Source: an uncultured Lachnospiraceae bacterium (GTDB lineage: Bacteria; Bacillota; Clostridia; Lachnospirales; Lachnospiraceae). From it: a stretch of DNA of 10,489 nucleotides. The stretch spans positions 1 to 10,489 of the forward strand of contig CAJUHQ010000122.1 in the NCBI GenBank assembly GCA_910586095.1, read 5' to 3'. Each line of letters begins with the position of its first letter. Position 1 is the stretch's first letter. The notes below the pieces were generated by a model. It saw nothing but the letters and a program-made list of their open reading frames with translations, was not told where the DNA came from and ran no database searches. A program made the position numbers and the translations under genes. Shown here piece after piece: positions 1 to 6,349 of the stretch.

Positions 1-976
1 TCGAAATACTGGTAATCACGCGCATGCTGATTGTAATAAGTTTCTTTAGTTTTGTATGATTTTGTTCCCCATAATAAAAACTAATCATAGGCGCTACTCC
101 ATAAGAATAGCCTGTATACAGAGAGCTCGCAAACATTAGGACATACATAATAATTGTGACCGCAGCAACGCCGTCTTCTCCTACATATTGTAGCATGGTC
201 CAATTGAACATCATGGTGATAATGCCAGTAACAAGTGCTGTCGCCATCTCAGAACAACCGTTGGTAGCAGCATTTACAAGAACCTTGAATCGAAGTACAG
301 GTTTTTTAAAATGAAGAAGATTTTTGTGTTGACTAAAGACGACGATACCCACCACAGCCGTCACAGAGTAGCCAATGCCAGTGGCAATTGCGGCTCCGCT
401 AATTCCCATATCGCATAGGGCAATCAATACATAATCTAATACAATGTTTAAAACACCACCTGTCACAGAACAAAATAAAGACAAAGTTGCCTTTTCACTT
501 GCAATCATATAAAGTGTAAAATTATTCATCAATAAAATTGGAATTGTAAACAGTAGATAATGACTTAGATAATCCACGCAATATTCTGTCACATCTCCAG
601 AAAGGCCCATCCCCTCAAAAATGGAGTTCATTGCCAGATACCCAAATCCACACATAATAAAACCAACGATAACATTAATCAAAATTAAAAAGCTAAAATC
701 TTCTTTGGCTTCCTCAGTTTTTTGTTCTCCCATTTTTTTCATAATCACAGCGCTACCTCCTGTAGCCAACATCGTGGAAATAGCTGTGACAAGTTGAATG
801 ATTGGTGCTGTCAGATTGATGGCTGACAAGGCATTTGTGCCAATTAAGTTGGACACAAACAGTCCATCAACCATTGTGTAAAATGACATAAATACAGTCA
901 TCGCGATAGTTGGGACTGCAAATTTTAAGATATTTTTTAAAGTTACAGGTTTTAAATAGACATTTTGATTTTCCAT
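1..976 (-). CDS. MATE family multidrug efflux transporter (C-terminal part outside the window)
   Basis: The reverse strand reads as 325 codons from ATG at 976 to the left edge with no stop. The start MENQNVYLKPVTLKNILKF leads into repeated hydrophobic helices. Family-like stretches include FMSFYTMVDGLFVSNLIG near residue 30, the 'N-lobe' segment GGVLNIVLDYVLI, and YGVAPMISFYYGEQN near residue 295, which corresponds to the conserved G-x-x-P-x-x-x-x-x-x-G of the MATE C-lobe. MATE proteins have about 12 membrane helices and 440-460 residues, so roughly the last quarter is missing. These pumps sit in the cytoplasmic membrane and export cationic drugs in exchange for Na+ or H+; the substrate here cannot be read. 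Ribosome binding site GAGGG (983-987) lies 6 nt before the start. The gene is divergent from a MerR-type regulator, which is its likely controller. The family call is secure; the MepA-like subgroup is inference. Confidence 0.92.
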   Translation of the reverse strand, partial: MENQNVYLKPVTLKNILKFAVPTIAMTVFMSFYTMVDGLFVSNLIGTNALSAINLTAPIIQLVTAISTMLATGGSAVIMKKMGEQKTEEAKEDFSFLILINVIVGFIMCGFGYLAMNSIFEGMGLSGDVTEYCVDYLSHYLLFTIPILLMNNFTLYMIASEKATLSLFCSVTGGVLNIVLDYVLIALCDMGISGAAIATGIGYSVTAVVGIVVFSQHKNLLHFKKPVLRFKVLVNAATNGCSEMATALVTGIITMMFNWTMLQYVGEDGVAAVTIIMYVLMFASSLYTGYSYGVAPMISFYYGEQNHTKLKKLITISMRVITSIS

Positions 977-1007
977 AAGCTTCCCTCTTTCTTCTTGTAC
1001 TTGTTTT

Positions 1008-1068
1008 TGGTATAATAGTATCATAAACTATACAGTAACTATACAGTCAAGGAATATAGAAATATAAT
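1008..1068 (+). promoter_or_regulatory. Candidate promoter(s) of the merR-type gene, overlapping the operator
   Basis: Two plus-strand candidates are visible. One is an extended -10, TGG-TATAAT (1008-1016), without a good -35. The other is TATACA (1040-1045), a 17-bp spacer and TATAAT (1063-1068), which would start transcription near 1075, about 30 nt before the gene. Either overlaps or abuts the operator at 1027-1047, so the regulator would be expected to repress its own synthesis. Which one is used cannot be told from sequence. Confidence 0.45.
1020..1050 (-). promoter_or_regulatory. MerR-type promoter and operator of the MATE gene (19-bp spacer)
   Basis: On the minus strand, -35 TTGACT (1045-1050) and -10 TATGAT (1020-1025) are separated by exactly 19 bp. 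An overlong 19-20 bp spacer is the hallmark of promoters that MerR-family activators switch on by untwisting the DNA. The spacer and -35 hold two exact copies of ACTATACAGT (1027-1036 and 1038-1047, plus-strand reading) one base apart. Read as an inverted repeat about their centre, the half-sites match at 7 of 9 positions. Predicted transcription start is near 1013, giving a leader of about 37 nt to the MATE start. Confidence 0.75.
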
Positions 1069-1104
1069 ATAGAAAAACACAAATGAGTCTGTTGAGAAAG
1101 GAAT

Positions 1105-1935
1105 ATGGTTATAAAAATGGACGAGAAAGGAAAATTACTTACTATTGGTCAATTTGCAGCTCTTCATGGCATCAACAAAAAAACACTGATGTGGTATGAT
1201 GAAATTGGATTGTTTAAACCTGTTTTTATTAATCCTGAAAATGGATATCGCTGTTACAATTATCATCAAAGCTCTCTGTTAGAAACTATTCTTTTGTTGC
1301 GCGAACTGGATGTTTCTATTCATGAAATACAAACCTTTATGAAAAAGCGTTCTGCAAAGAGTCTAAATGATTTGCTCAATGAAAAGATTGCAGAATTAGA
1401 TTTAAAAATCGCACATTTAAGAGCAGTTAAAAAGACATTATGCAATTATCGGCAAAATATGGAGACATTGTTGACAATGGATTTGTCTGAAATTACTATT
1501 TTAGAAAAGGAGAAGCGATTTTTAGTAACAGTAGAGATCGACAGAGAAATTTCTTATGATAAGGAAGTGGAAATGATTACACAAAAAACACAAGAATATC
1601 AACTTCGCCGCTTGCATGATGCTTCTTATGGGACTATGATTGCAGTGGAAAGTTTGAAGCGTGGAGATTTTGATGATTATACCAAATTGTTTATTGAAAT
1701 CCCATTTCCTATACAAGAGACAGGACTGCACATACAACCTTGTGGAAACTATTTAAGAGCATTTTACAAGGGCGATTGGGAGAAAATGTCAGAAAAATAT
1801 CAAGAAATATTTGATTATGCTAACAGACATCGGTTACAACTAACAGGATTTTCCTATGAGAAAATTATTAATGAAAATGTGACAGATCACATTGAAGAGT
1901 ATATTGTACAAATTGAAATTCCAATCCATAATTAA
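1105..1935 (+). CDS. MerR family transcriptional regulator with GyrI-like effector domain (BmrR-like)
   Basis: A 276-residue protein. Residues 11-78 form the MerR winged helix: LLTIGQFAALHGINKKTL (helix-turn-helix), then WYDEIGLFKP, the family's YYdxiGLlxP signature, and the RCYNY wing. Residues about 85-122 are a charged amphipathic helix, the dimerising coiled coil. Residues about 130-274 resemble the GyrI-like/BmrR effector domain that binds lipophilic or cationic drugs. Ligand binding is known for BmrR; the ligand here is unknown. The gene is divergent from the MATE pump and probably activates it and represses itself. Start choice: ATG at 1105 has AAAGGA (1097-1102) only 2 nt upstream, whereas ATG at 1117 (residue 5) lies 14 nt from it. 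Neither spacing is ideal, and both keep the DNA-binding domain intact. The family is certain; the regulated target is inferred from position and operator. Confidence 0.9.
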   Translation: MVIKMDEKGKLLTIGQFAALHGINKKTLMWYDEIGLFKPVFINPENGYRCYNYHQSSLLETILLLRELDVSIHEIQTFMKKRSAKSLNDLLNEKIAELDLKIAHLRAVKKTLCNYRQNMETLLTMDLSEITILEKEKRFLVTVEIDREISYDKEVEMITQKTQEYQLRRLHDASYGTMIAVESLKRGDFDDYTKLFIEIPFPIQETGLHIQPCGNYLRAFYKGDWEKMSEKYQEIFDYANRHRLQLTGFSYEKIINENVTDHIEEYIVQIEIPIHN

Positions 1936-2054
1936 GTTTTTATGTATATAAAACTTCTACAGCTTATAAATAGTTTGTCGAGTAGAAAATACTTTTTACT
2001 TGCCGTGCCCGTGTGTCGTATAGTGTCATAGTTCCACTGCACAAGGCTGCACAT

Positions 2055-2100
2055 AAAAAAGCTTTTGGTCACTCTATGTAGAATGACCAAAAGCTTTTTT
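2055..2100. terminator. Bidirectional rho-independent terminator
   Basis: AAAAAAGCTTTTGGTCA (2055-2071) pairs perfectly with 2084-2100 across a 12-nt loop, a 17-bp stem. It ends in a run of T on the plus strand and, by symmetry, on the minus strand. It sits between the convergent merR-type gene (ends 1935) and chemoreceptor gene (ends 2121) and can serve both. The 119 bases between the regulator's stop and this stem hold no gene I can support. An AT-only weak stem (AGTTTT...AAAACT) directly follows the regulator's stop. Confidence 0.92.
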
Positions 2101-2120
2101 ATTATTTTTAACAGATTGTT

Positions 2121-3941
2121 TTATAGTTGGAATTTGCTAGCCTGCTCATTTTGCCGACGACTCAATTCTACAAGGCCCTTTGTATCTGCTGAACATTCTT
2201 CAATTGTCTGAGACAAAAGTGCCATACTAGCATTGGTCTGTTCAGTGGATGCTGCATTTTCTTCTACCACACTAGCTAGGTTGTTGACAGAATCCGTAAC
2301 AATTTGTTTTAAAGAATTTAAAATCTCTGTCTGTCCACCAATTTCTTTTGTGACCTCTTCCACTAAAGAAACCTCTTGTTTTAGATGCTGAAATGCTTCT
2401 CTAGTCTCATTTAGACACTGTTGCTGTTTTTGCACATTGTTCATAACCTCTTGCATCTTGTTGACAGAGCTTTCTACATTTCCTACCAATTCCTTTACAA
2501 TACCCTCGATTTCTTGGGCATTTCCTGAAGATTCTTCCGAAAGCTTTCGGATTTCTTCTGCCACAACTGAAAATCCTCTTCCGGCTTCTCCAGCTCTGGC
2601 TGCTTCTATACTGGCATTAAGTGAAAGTAAGTTGGTTTGAGATGCCAATCCCTTGATAATTTCGATGGTCTTATTGATATTGGTAGCCGAATCATTGTTC
2701 TTATTGGTCTGCTCAGATACAATATCAATAGCCTCAATTGTTGTCTTAGTAATTCGATCTAACTCTTTGATACTTTCAGAAGCTCCTACAGAATGTTTTG
2801 CCATAGCAGATACGGCATCTTCTAGTTTATGTACACCACTCTTTTCAACCTCAATGACACTGCCTAACTCTACGATCTTTCCATTTACAGTTTCTGTTTC
2901 ATTAGCTTGATTAGTAGCACCTTGGGCTAGATCTTCAATCGCTTGATTGGTGTTTCTGATACTCTCTGAAATATATCCAAATTTCTCACTAAATTTTTCA
3001 CTGCTCTGATTCAGTGCTTCACCTGTGTGAATGACACTGCCCAACATGTTTGTTAAGGATTGACGAACATTCTCTAAAGAACGAGCCATTTTTCCGATCT
3101 CATCAGCACGATTGAGCAATGCAGGTCTGACAGTAAAGTTTAAGTTTCCTACAGCCGCTTGGCTTAGATGTTCTTCTACAATCTTGATACTTCCAGCAAT
3201 CCGAATACCACTCAGTGCAGATATACCAAGAGCAACTATTAACATAATCACTGCTGCTACACCATAGATTGTTAGCATTGTTGAGAATTCTTTTTCAATA
3301 TAGTGTCTCATACCATCAATTTTTTCATTCATTTCATCAACATAATTTCCGGTAGCAATTGCCCACCCCCATGGTTTAAACATTTCAGAATAAGCAATTT
3401 TAGGGGCAACGGTTTTTCCATCTGACTTAGTGAAATAAAATTCGTTGTATCCGCCTCCTGCCTTTGCAGCAGACACAATATTTTGTGTTACCTTTACTCC
3501 GTTTTGATCAGTTAGATCATATCGGTTATCTCCCTCTTGTTCTGTTAAAATAGGATGCATGACAAGAGTATAGTCCTCTCCATCTATCCAGATATAACCA
3601 GAGTCATCATCGCGGTAGCGCATGGAACGAATAGCTTCCGCTGCCAATTTCTTTGCTTCTTCCTCCGTTATATCACCATTTTGGCTACGATCATAATAAC
3701 TTTGTACTACAGATAATGCACTTTGCACTTGAGATTTGATCTCCATCGAATATCCGTCTGACATAGCCTCCTCATATAGTTCCGCCGATTCTGTCATGGA
3801 TTGACTTAAATAGAGAACTCCTAAACAAGCTAATCCCACTGTGGGAATAGAAACCAAAATGCAGATAATTAAAATCAGCATAGCTGTCAGACTGCGAAAT
3901 CCCTTTTTTCCTTGTATCGTAGTAGTTGTTTTCTCACTCAT
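2121..3941 (-). CDS. Methyl-accepting chemotaxis protein with periplasmic-type Cache sensor
   Basis: A 606-residue transmembrane chemoreceptor. A cytoplasmic tail (1-18) precedes the first membrane helix (about 19-45). The extracellular sensor (about 46-220) carries DDDSGYIWIDGEDYTLVMHP and MFKPWGWAIATGNYVDEM, the pattern of single Cache (sCache_2) domains that bind small ligands such as carboxylates or amino acids. The second membrane helix is about 222-246, HAMP about 247-299, and the signalling hairpin 300-606. The tip QTNLLSLNASIEAARAGEAG (435-454) is followed by GRGFSVVAEEIRKLSE, which contacts CheA and CheW. EENAASTEQTNASM (560-573) fits the CheR/CheB methylation pattern. No C-terminal CheR-tethering pentapeptide is seen. 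The ATG overlaps the proA stop as ATGA, and AAGGAGGG (3947-3954) lies 5 nt upstream inside proA codons. The ligand is unknown; linkage to proA is suggestive only. Confidence 0.95.
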   Translation of the reverse strand: MSEKTTTTIQGKKGFRSLTAMLILIICILVSIPTVGLACLGVLYLSQSMTESAELYEEAMSDGYSMEIKSQVQSALSVVQSYYDRSQNGDITEEEAKKLAAEAIRSMRYRDDDSGYIWIDGEDYTLVMHPILTEQEGDNRYDLTDQNGVKVTQNIVSAAKAGGGYNEFYFTKSDGKTVAPKIAYSEMFKPWGWAIATGNYVDEMNEKIDGMRHYIEKEFSTMLTIYGVAAVIMLIVALGISALSGIRIAGSIKIVEEHLSQAAVGNLNFTVRPALLNRADEIGKMARSLENVRQSLTNMLGSVIHTGEALNQSSEKFSEKFGYISESIRNTNQAIEDLAQGATNQANETETVNGKIVELGSVIEVEKSGVHKLEDAVSAMAKHSVGASESIKELDRITKTTIEAIDIVSEQTNKNNDSATNINKTIEIIKGLASQTNLLSLNASIEAARAGEAGRGFSVVAEEIRKLSEESSGNAQEIEGIVKELVGNVESSVNKMQEVMNNVQKQQQCLNETREAFQHLKQEVSLVEEVTKEIGGQTEILNSLKQIVTDSVNNLASVVEENAASTEQTNASMALLSQTIEECSADTKGLVELSRRQNEQASKFQL

Positions 3942-5245
3942 AGAATCCCTCCTTCTACATAAGTGTGATTTATATCTTTAAAATGAAACTCTTTTTTACC
4001 GCAGGCATAATCCTCCACAATATGGCCGTTTCCATAAAGTTTGTATTTGTAAGTTAGAAGGCCTTCTATGCCAACAGGGCCGCGCGCATGTATTTTTCCT
4101 GTGCTGATACCAACCTCAGCACCAAATCCATATCGATAGCCATCTGCAAAACGCGTAGAACAATTTTGATATACTCCTGCCGAATCAACCATTTCCATAA
4201 AATAGCAAGCGGCATTAGGATCTTCTGTAATAATAGCATCTGTGTGATGCGAACCATATTGATTGATATGAGAGACAGCTTCCTCAATTGTTTCCACAGT
4301 CTTAGCAGATAAAATTAGATCGAGATATTCAGTAGAAAAATCTTCTTCTGTAGCGTGGAGAACTTCATACTGTTCTGCTATGTCTGCTGTGGCACGCAGT
4401 TCAATATGATGTGTCTGTAAAGCTTGCATAAGGTTAGGCAATAGTTTACCGACTGCCTCTTTGTGTATCAGCAATGTTTCCACTGCATTGCAAGCAGCAG
4501 TATATTGTACTTTAGCATCAATAATAACTGAAATAGCCTTTTGCAGATCAAATGTTTTATCTACATAAATATGGCAAATACCATCCGCATGTCCCATCAC
4601 AGGAATTTTTGTATGATTCATAATGTATTGAACAAAAGCGTTAGAGCCTCGCGGTATTAATAAATCTACAGACTGATGACAAGAAAGCAATTCTGAAATT
4701 TCGTCGTGCTGTTGTGCCTGAAATAGGCAGTTTTCTGGAAGGCCACTTTCTATGGCTGCCTGGTAGATCAGTGAAAAAAGTATTTTGTTTGTATGTTTTG
4801 TCTCACTTCCACCTTTTAATATTGCACAGTTCCCGCTCTTGATACATAAGGATGCAATCTGAATCAGTGCATCTGGCCGTGCTTCAAAAATGACACCAAT
4901 CACACCGATTGGGCAACTTTCACGCACAAGAACAAGATCTGTGTCGAGCTCTTTTTTCATTTGTACACAATGTAGCTGATCTGGCAAAGCGATCAACTCT
5001 TCTATTCCCTTTATGACACCTTCAAGTTTTTGGGGACCAAACCGCAATCTTTTTACTACTGCTTCTGAAATAGCGTTGTTTGCAGCTTCCTCTATATCCT
5101 GATTATTTGCCTGGAAGATTGCCTCTTGATTTGCGCATAATGCCTTAGAAATAGCAATAAGAGCATAATTTCTTACCTCGGTCGAGGTTGCCGCCATCAA
5201 GGGGCTGTCAAGCTTCATTGCTGCGGCTTTCTCCCTAATTGTCAT
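3938..5245 (-). CDS. proA: Glutamate-5-semialdehyde dehydrogenase (gamma-glutamyl phosphate reductase)
   Basis: A 435-residue cytoplasmic enzyme that reduces gamma-glutamyl phosphate with NADPH to glutamate-5-semialdehyde, the second step of proline synthesis. Recognisable ProA/aldehyde dehydrogenase segments are GVIGVIFEARPDALIQIASL (114-133), CAILKGGSE (140-148), DLLIPRGSNAFVQYI (194-208), IPVMGHADGICHIYVD (214-229) and YTAACNAVETLLIHK (248-262), with catalytic Cys252. GFGAEVGISTGKIHARGPVG (373-392) is also conserved. E. coli ProA has 417 residues; the extra length is mainly a C-terminal tail (about 416-435), whose last codons double as the chemoreceptor's ribosome binding site. The SD-like AAAGGAG is 13 nt before the ATG, a long gap, but the in-frame upstream codons contain a stop and no alternative start. 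No glutamate 5-kinase gene (proB) is in the window; its usual neighbour position is occupied by the folate cyclo-ligase. Confidence 0.96.
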   Translation of the reverse strand: MTIREKAAAMKLDSPLMAATSTEVRNYALIAISKALCANQEAIFQANNQDIEEAANNAISEAVVKRLRFGPQKLEGVIKGIEELIALPDQLHCVQMKKELDTDLVLVRESCPIGVIGVIFEARPDALIQIASLCIKSGNCAILKGGSETKHTNKILFSLIYQAAIESGLPENCLFQAQQHDEISELLSCHQSVDLLIPRGSNAFVQYIMNHTKIPVMGHADGICHIYVDKTFDLQKAISVIIDAKVQYTAACNAVETLLIHKEAVGKLLPNLMQALQTHHIELRATADIAEQYEVLHATEEDFSTEYLDLILSAKTVETIEEAVSHINQYGSHHTDAIITEDPNAACYFMEMVDSAGVYQNCSTRFADGYRYGFGAEVGISTGKIHARGPVGIEGLLTYKYKLYGNGHIVEDYACGKKEFHFKDINHTYVEGGIL

Positions 5246-5290
5246 TTTTATAACGATACTCCTTTCTCAACATGTGAATTTGTACCCTTC

Positions 5291-5319
5291 AGTATATTTT
5301 ATTTATCTTGGTGGCACAA
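5291..5319 (-). promoter_or_regulatory. Probable promoter of proA
   Basis: On the minus strand, TTGTGC (5314-5319), a 17-bp spacer and TATACT (5291-5296). The -10 matches the sigma-A consensus at 5 of 6 positions; the -35 has the TTG core only. Transcription would start near 5284, leaving a leader of about 40 nt, too short for a T-box or other large riboswitch. It would drive proA and the coupled chemoreceptor. Confidence 0.6.
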
Positions 5320-5351
5320 ATGGGTGATTTTTTGCTTTTAGTGGAATATTA

Positions 5352-5370
5352 TTGCATTGAGTCATTGCAA
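5352..5370. promoter_or_regulatory. 19-bp near-palindrome upstream of the proA promoter (possible operator)
   Basis: TTGCATTGAGTCATTGCAA is an inverted repeat around a central G, with one mismatched pair (T opposite T at positions 6 and 14). It lies about 33 bp upstream of the predicted proA -35 box and downstream of the folate cyclo-ligase stop. Its position suits an activator or a distal repressor site. The binding protein is unknown. A weaker ATACCC/GGGTAT pair (5410-5415 and 5447-5452) lies nearby and may be chance. Confidence 0.4.
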
Positions 5371-5464
5371 GATTTAATTTAACCTTACAATTGAAATCCG
5401 AAGATAAGGATACCCTTTGTAATTCTGGGTTGAGTTTGATGTAGATGGGTATGCGACTTGATAA

Positions 5465-6046
5465 CTAAATCCTTAAAAACGAATAAATAATTTCCTCCGT
5501 CACGATTTTGTCCATTTTAATATCGTGTATGTCCTTTGGAATCTCATCAACAATTTGGCAGGAAAACGCAAGTGCCATCGTAGATAATTGTCGTTTATCG
5601 GCCAAATATTTATCATAAAATCCCCTTCCGTAACCTATGCGATATCCTGAGATATCAAAGGCTACACCAGGCAAGATCACAAGTGTATCTTCACGCGGCT
5701 TAAATTTATAGCGATAACGCAGATCCTCTTTAGGCTCTAAAATGCCCTGAAAACCTCTTGAAAATTGTCTTATTGAAACGGTTTGATAAAAATCCATTGT
5801 GTTGGTGAGGGAGTCTGATTTGGGGAAATACACTCTCTTTTGATGTGCGATAGCGTTGTCAAAAATTCCTCTTGTCATAACCTCGTGATTGTAATCCGCA
5901 TAGAGAAGAATATTGTCGGCCTCCTCATATTCGGGAGTTTTTAACACATTTTGGAGGATGGCTTCACTTTTTTTGGCAATTTCTTCGTCACTTAAGTTTT
6001 TTCTAATCTCAAGTATTCTTTTTCGTATCTCTGCCTTTGTTTCCAT
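5465..6046 (-). CDS. fau: 5-formyltetrahydrofolate cyclo-ligase (5,10-methenyl-THF synthetase)
   Basis: A 193-residue protein, the usual length for this family (YgfA/Fau; YqgN in Bacillus). It uses ATP to convert 5-formyl-THF, a side product, back to 5,10-methenyl-THF in the cytosol. Diagnostic features are KAEIRKRILEIRKNLSDEE at the N-terminus, GILEPKEDL (101-109), and ILPGVAFDISG (124-134) followed directly by YRIGYGRGFYDKYL (135-148), the phosphate- and folate-binding loop. IVTEE (181-185) is also family-like. The ATG at 6046 follows an in-frame stop five codons upstream, so it cannot start earlier. The nearest SD-like sequence, AAAGGA, is about 17 nt away, so initiation may be weak. It is the first gene of the minus-strand run leading to proA, with a 219-bp gap that contains a separate proA promoter. 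I see no strong terminator in that gap, so read-through is possible. Confidence 0.95.
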   Translation of the reverse strand: METKAEIRKRILEIRKNLSDEEIAKKSEAILQNVLKTPEYEEADNILLYADYNHEVMTRGIFDNAIAHQKRVYFPKSDSLTNTMDFYQTVSIRQFSRGFQGILEPKEDLRYRYKFKPREDTLVILPGVAFDISGYRIGYGRGFYDKYLADKRQLSTMALAFSCQIVDEIPKDIHDIKMDKIVTEEIIYSFLRI

Positions 6047-6118
6047 TCTTGGCTGTGTTTAGTTCCTTTCCCTTGTTATTCACTGTCCTTTCTATAAGAT
6101 TATCGGACAACTATAGTA

Positions 6119-6162
6119 TATTTTACTACAATATTAGGCTCATGACAAGTTATTTTACTACA
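6119..6162. repeat. Pair of exact 12-bp direct repeats bracketing the promoter
   Basis: TATTTTACTACA occurs at 6119-6130 and 6151-6162, start to start 32 bp, close to three helical turns, so both copies face the same side of the DNA. One copy covers the -10 box of the minus-strand promoter; the other begins 2 bp beyond its -35 box. A repressor bound to both would block the promoter, but the copies may also be remnants of a small duplication in AT-rich DNA. Confidence 0.5.
6120..6148 (-). promoter_or_regulatory. Probable promoter of the folate cyclo-ligase gene
   Basis: On the minus strand, TTGTCA (6143-6148), a 17-bp spacer and TAAAAT (6120-6125), each 5 of 6 to the sigma-A consensus. Transcription would begin near 6113, about 67 nt before the start codon. 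The -10 lies within one copy of a 12-bp direct repeat (6119-6130). Confidence 0.6.
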
Positions 6163-6231
6163 GAAGTAACAAAAATCCTAATGGTCAAGTTATGTTGCAT
6201 ATGAATCAAGTAACAAAATTGTTGTGTTTTC

Positions 6232-6260
6232 TTGTCACACTGAATAGAAACTGCTATAAT
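6232..6260 (+). promoter_or_regulatory. Strong promoter of the lipoprotein gene
   Basis: TTGTCA (6232-6237), an exact 17-bp spacer and a perfect TATAAT (6255-6260). Expected transcription start is about 6267. This is the best consensus promoter in the window and implies the lipoprotein is well transcribed unless repressed. Confidence 0.8.
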
Positions 6261-6349
6261 TCCAGTATTCATTGTTTGAAAAATTGGGTTTATTTAAAAG
6301 AAAATGCAACAAAGAAATAGAAATCAATCATGTGGAAATGAGGAAAAAA

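Larger units (their letters stand above)
6047..6349. other. Divergent control region between the folate gene and the lipoprotein gene
   Basis: This 303-bp AT-rich stretch holds no gene I can support. Besides the two promoters and the 12-bp repeats it has AAGTAACAAAA at 6164-6174 and 6208-6218, and CAAGTTAT at 6146-6153 and 6186-6193. An open frame continues upstream of the lipoprotein's ATG to a TTG at 6272, but that lies only about 5 nt after the predicted transcription start and has no ribosome binding site, so 6267-6349 is treated as an 83-nt untranslated leader. Confidence 0.7.

Noticed and set aside
1522..1737. 71-codon minus-strand frame inside the MerR gene
   Set aside because: It is antisense to the effector domain of a clear gene, with no start signal.
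2437..2910. Open frames on the plus strand inside the chemoreceptor gene
   Set aside because: They are antisense to a well-supported gene, rich in Ser/Ile/Leu as expected for mirror frames, with no ribosome binding sites.
4066..4312. Short open frames on both strands within proA
   Set aside because: They overlap conserved ProA coding sequence in other frames and show no domain or start signal.
5246..5290. T-box riboswitch controlling proA (AAGGGTAC near the leader)
   Set aside because: The T-box core AGGGTGGNACCGCG is not matched, and the predicted leader is only about 40 nt, too short for a T-box with its terminator.
5410..5452. ATACCC/GGGTAT inverted repeat as terminator of the folate gene
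   Set aside because: A 6-bp stem with a 31-nt loop and no T-run is too weak to call.
6272..6349. Upstream TTG start giving an 854-residue lipoprotein
   Set aside because: It lies about 5 nt after the predicted transcription start and has no ribosome binding site. The ATG at 6350 has a good one and is directly followed by a lipoprotein signal peptide.
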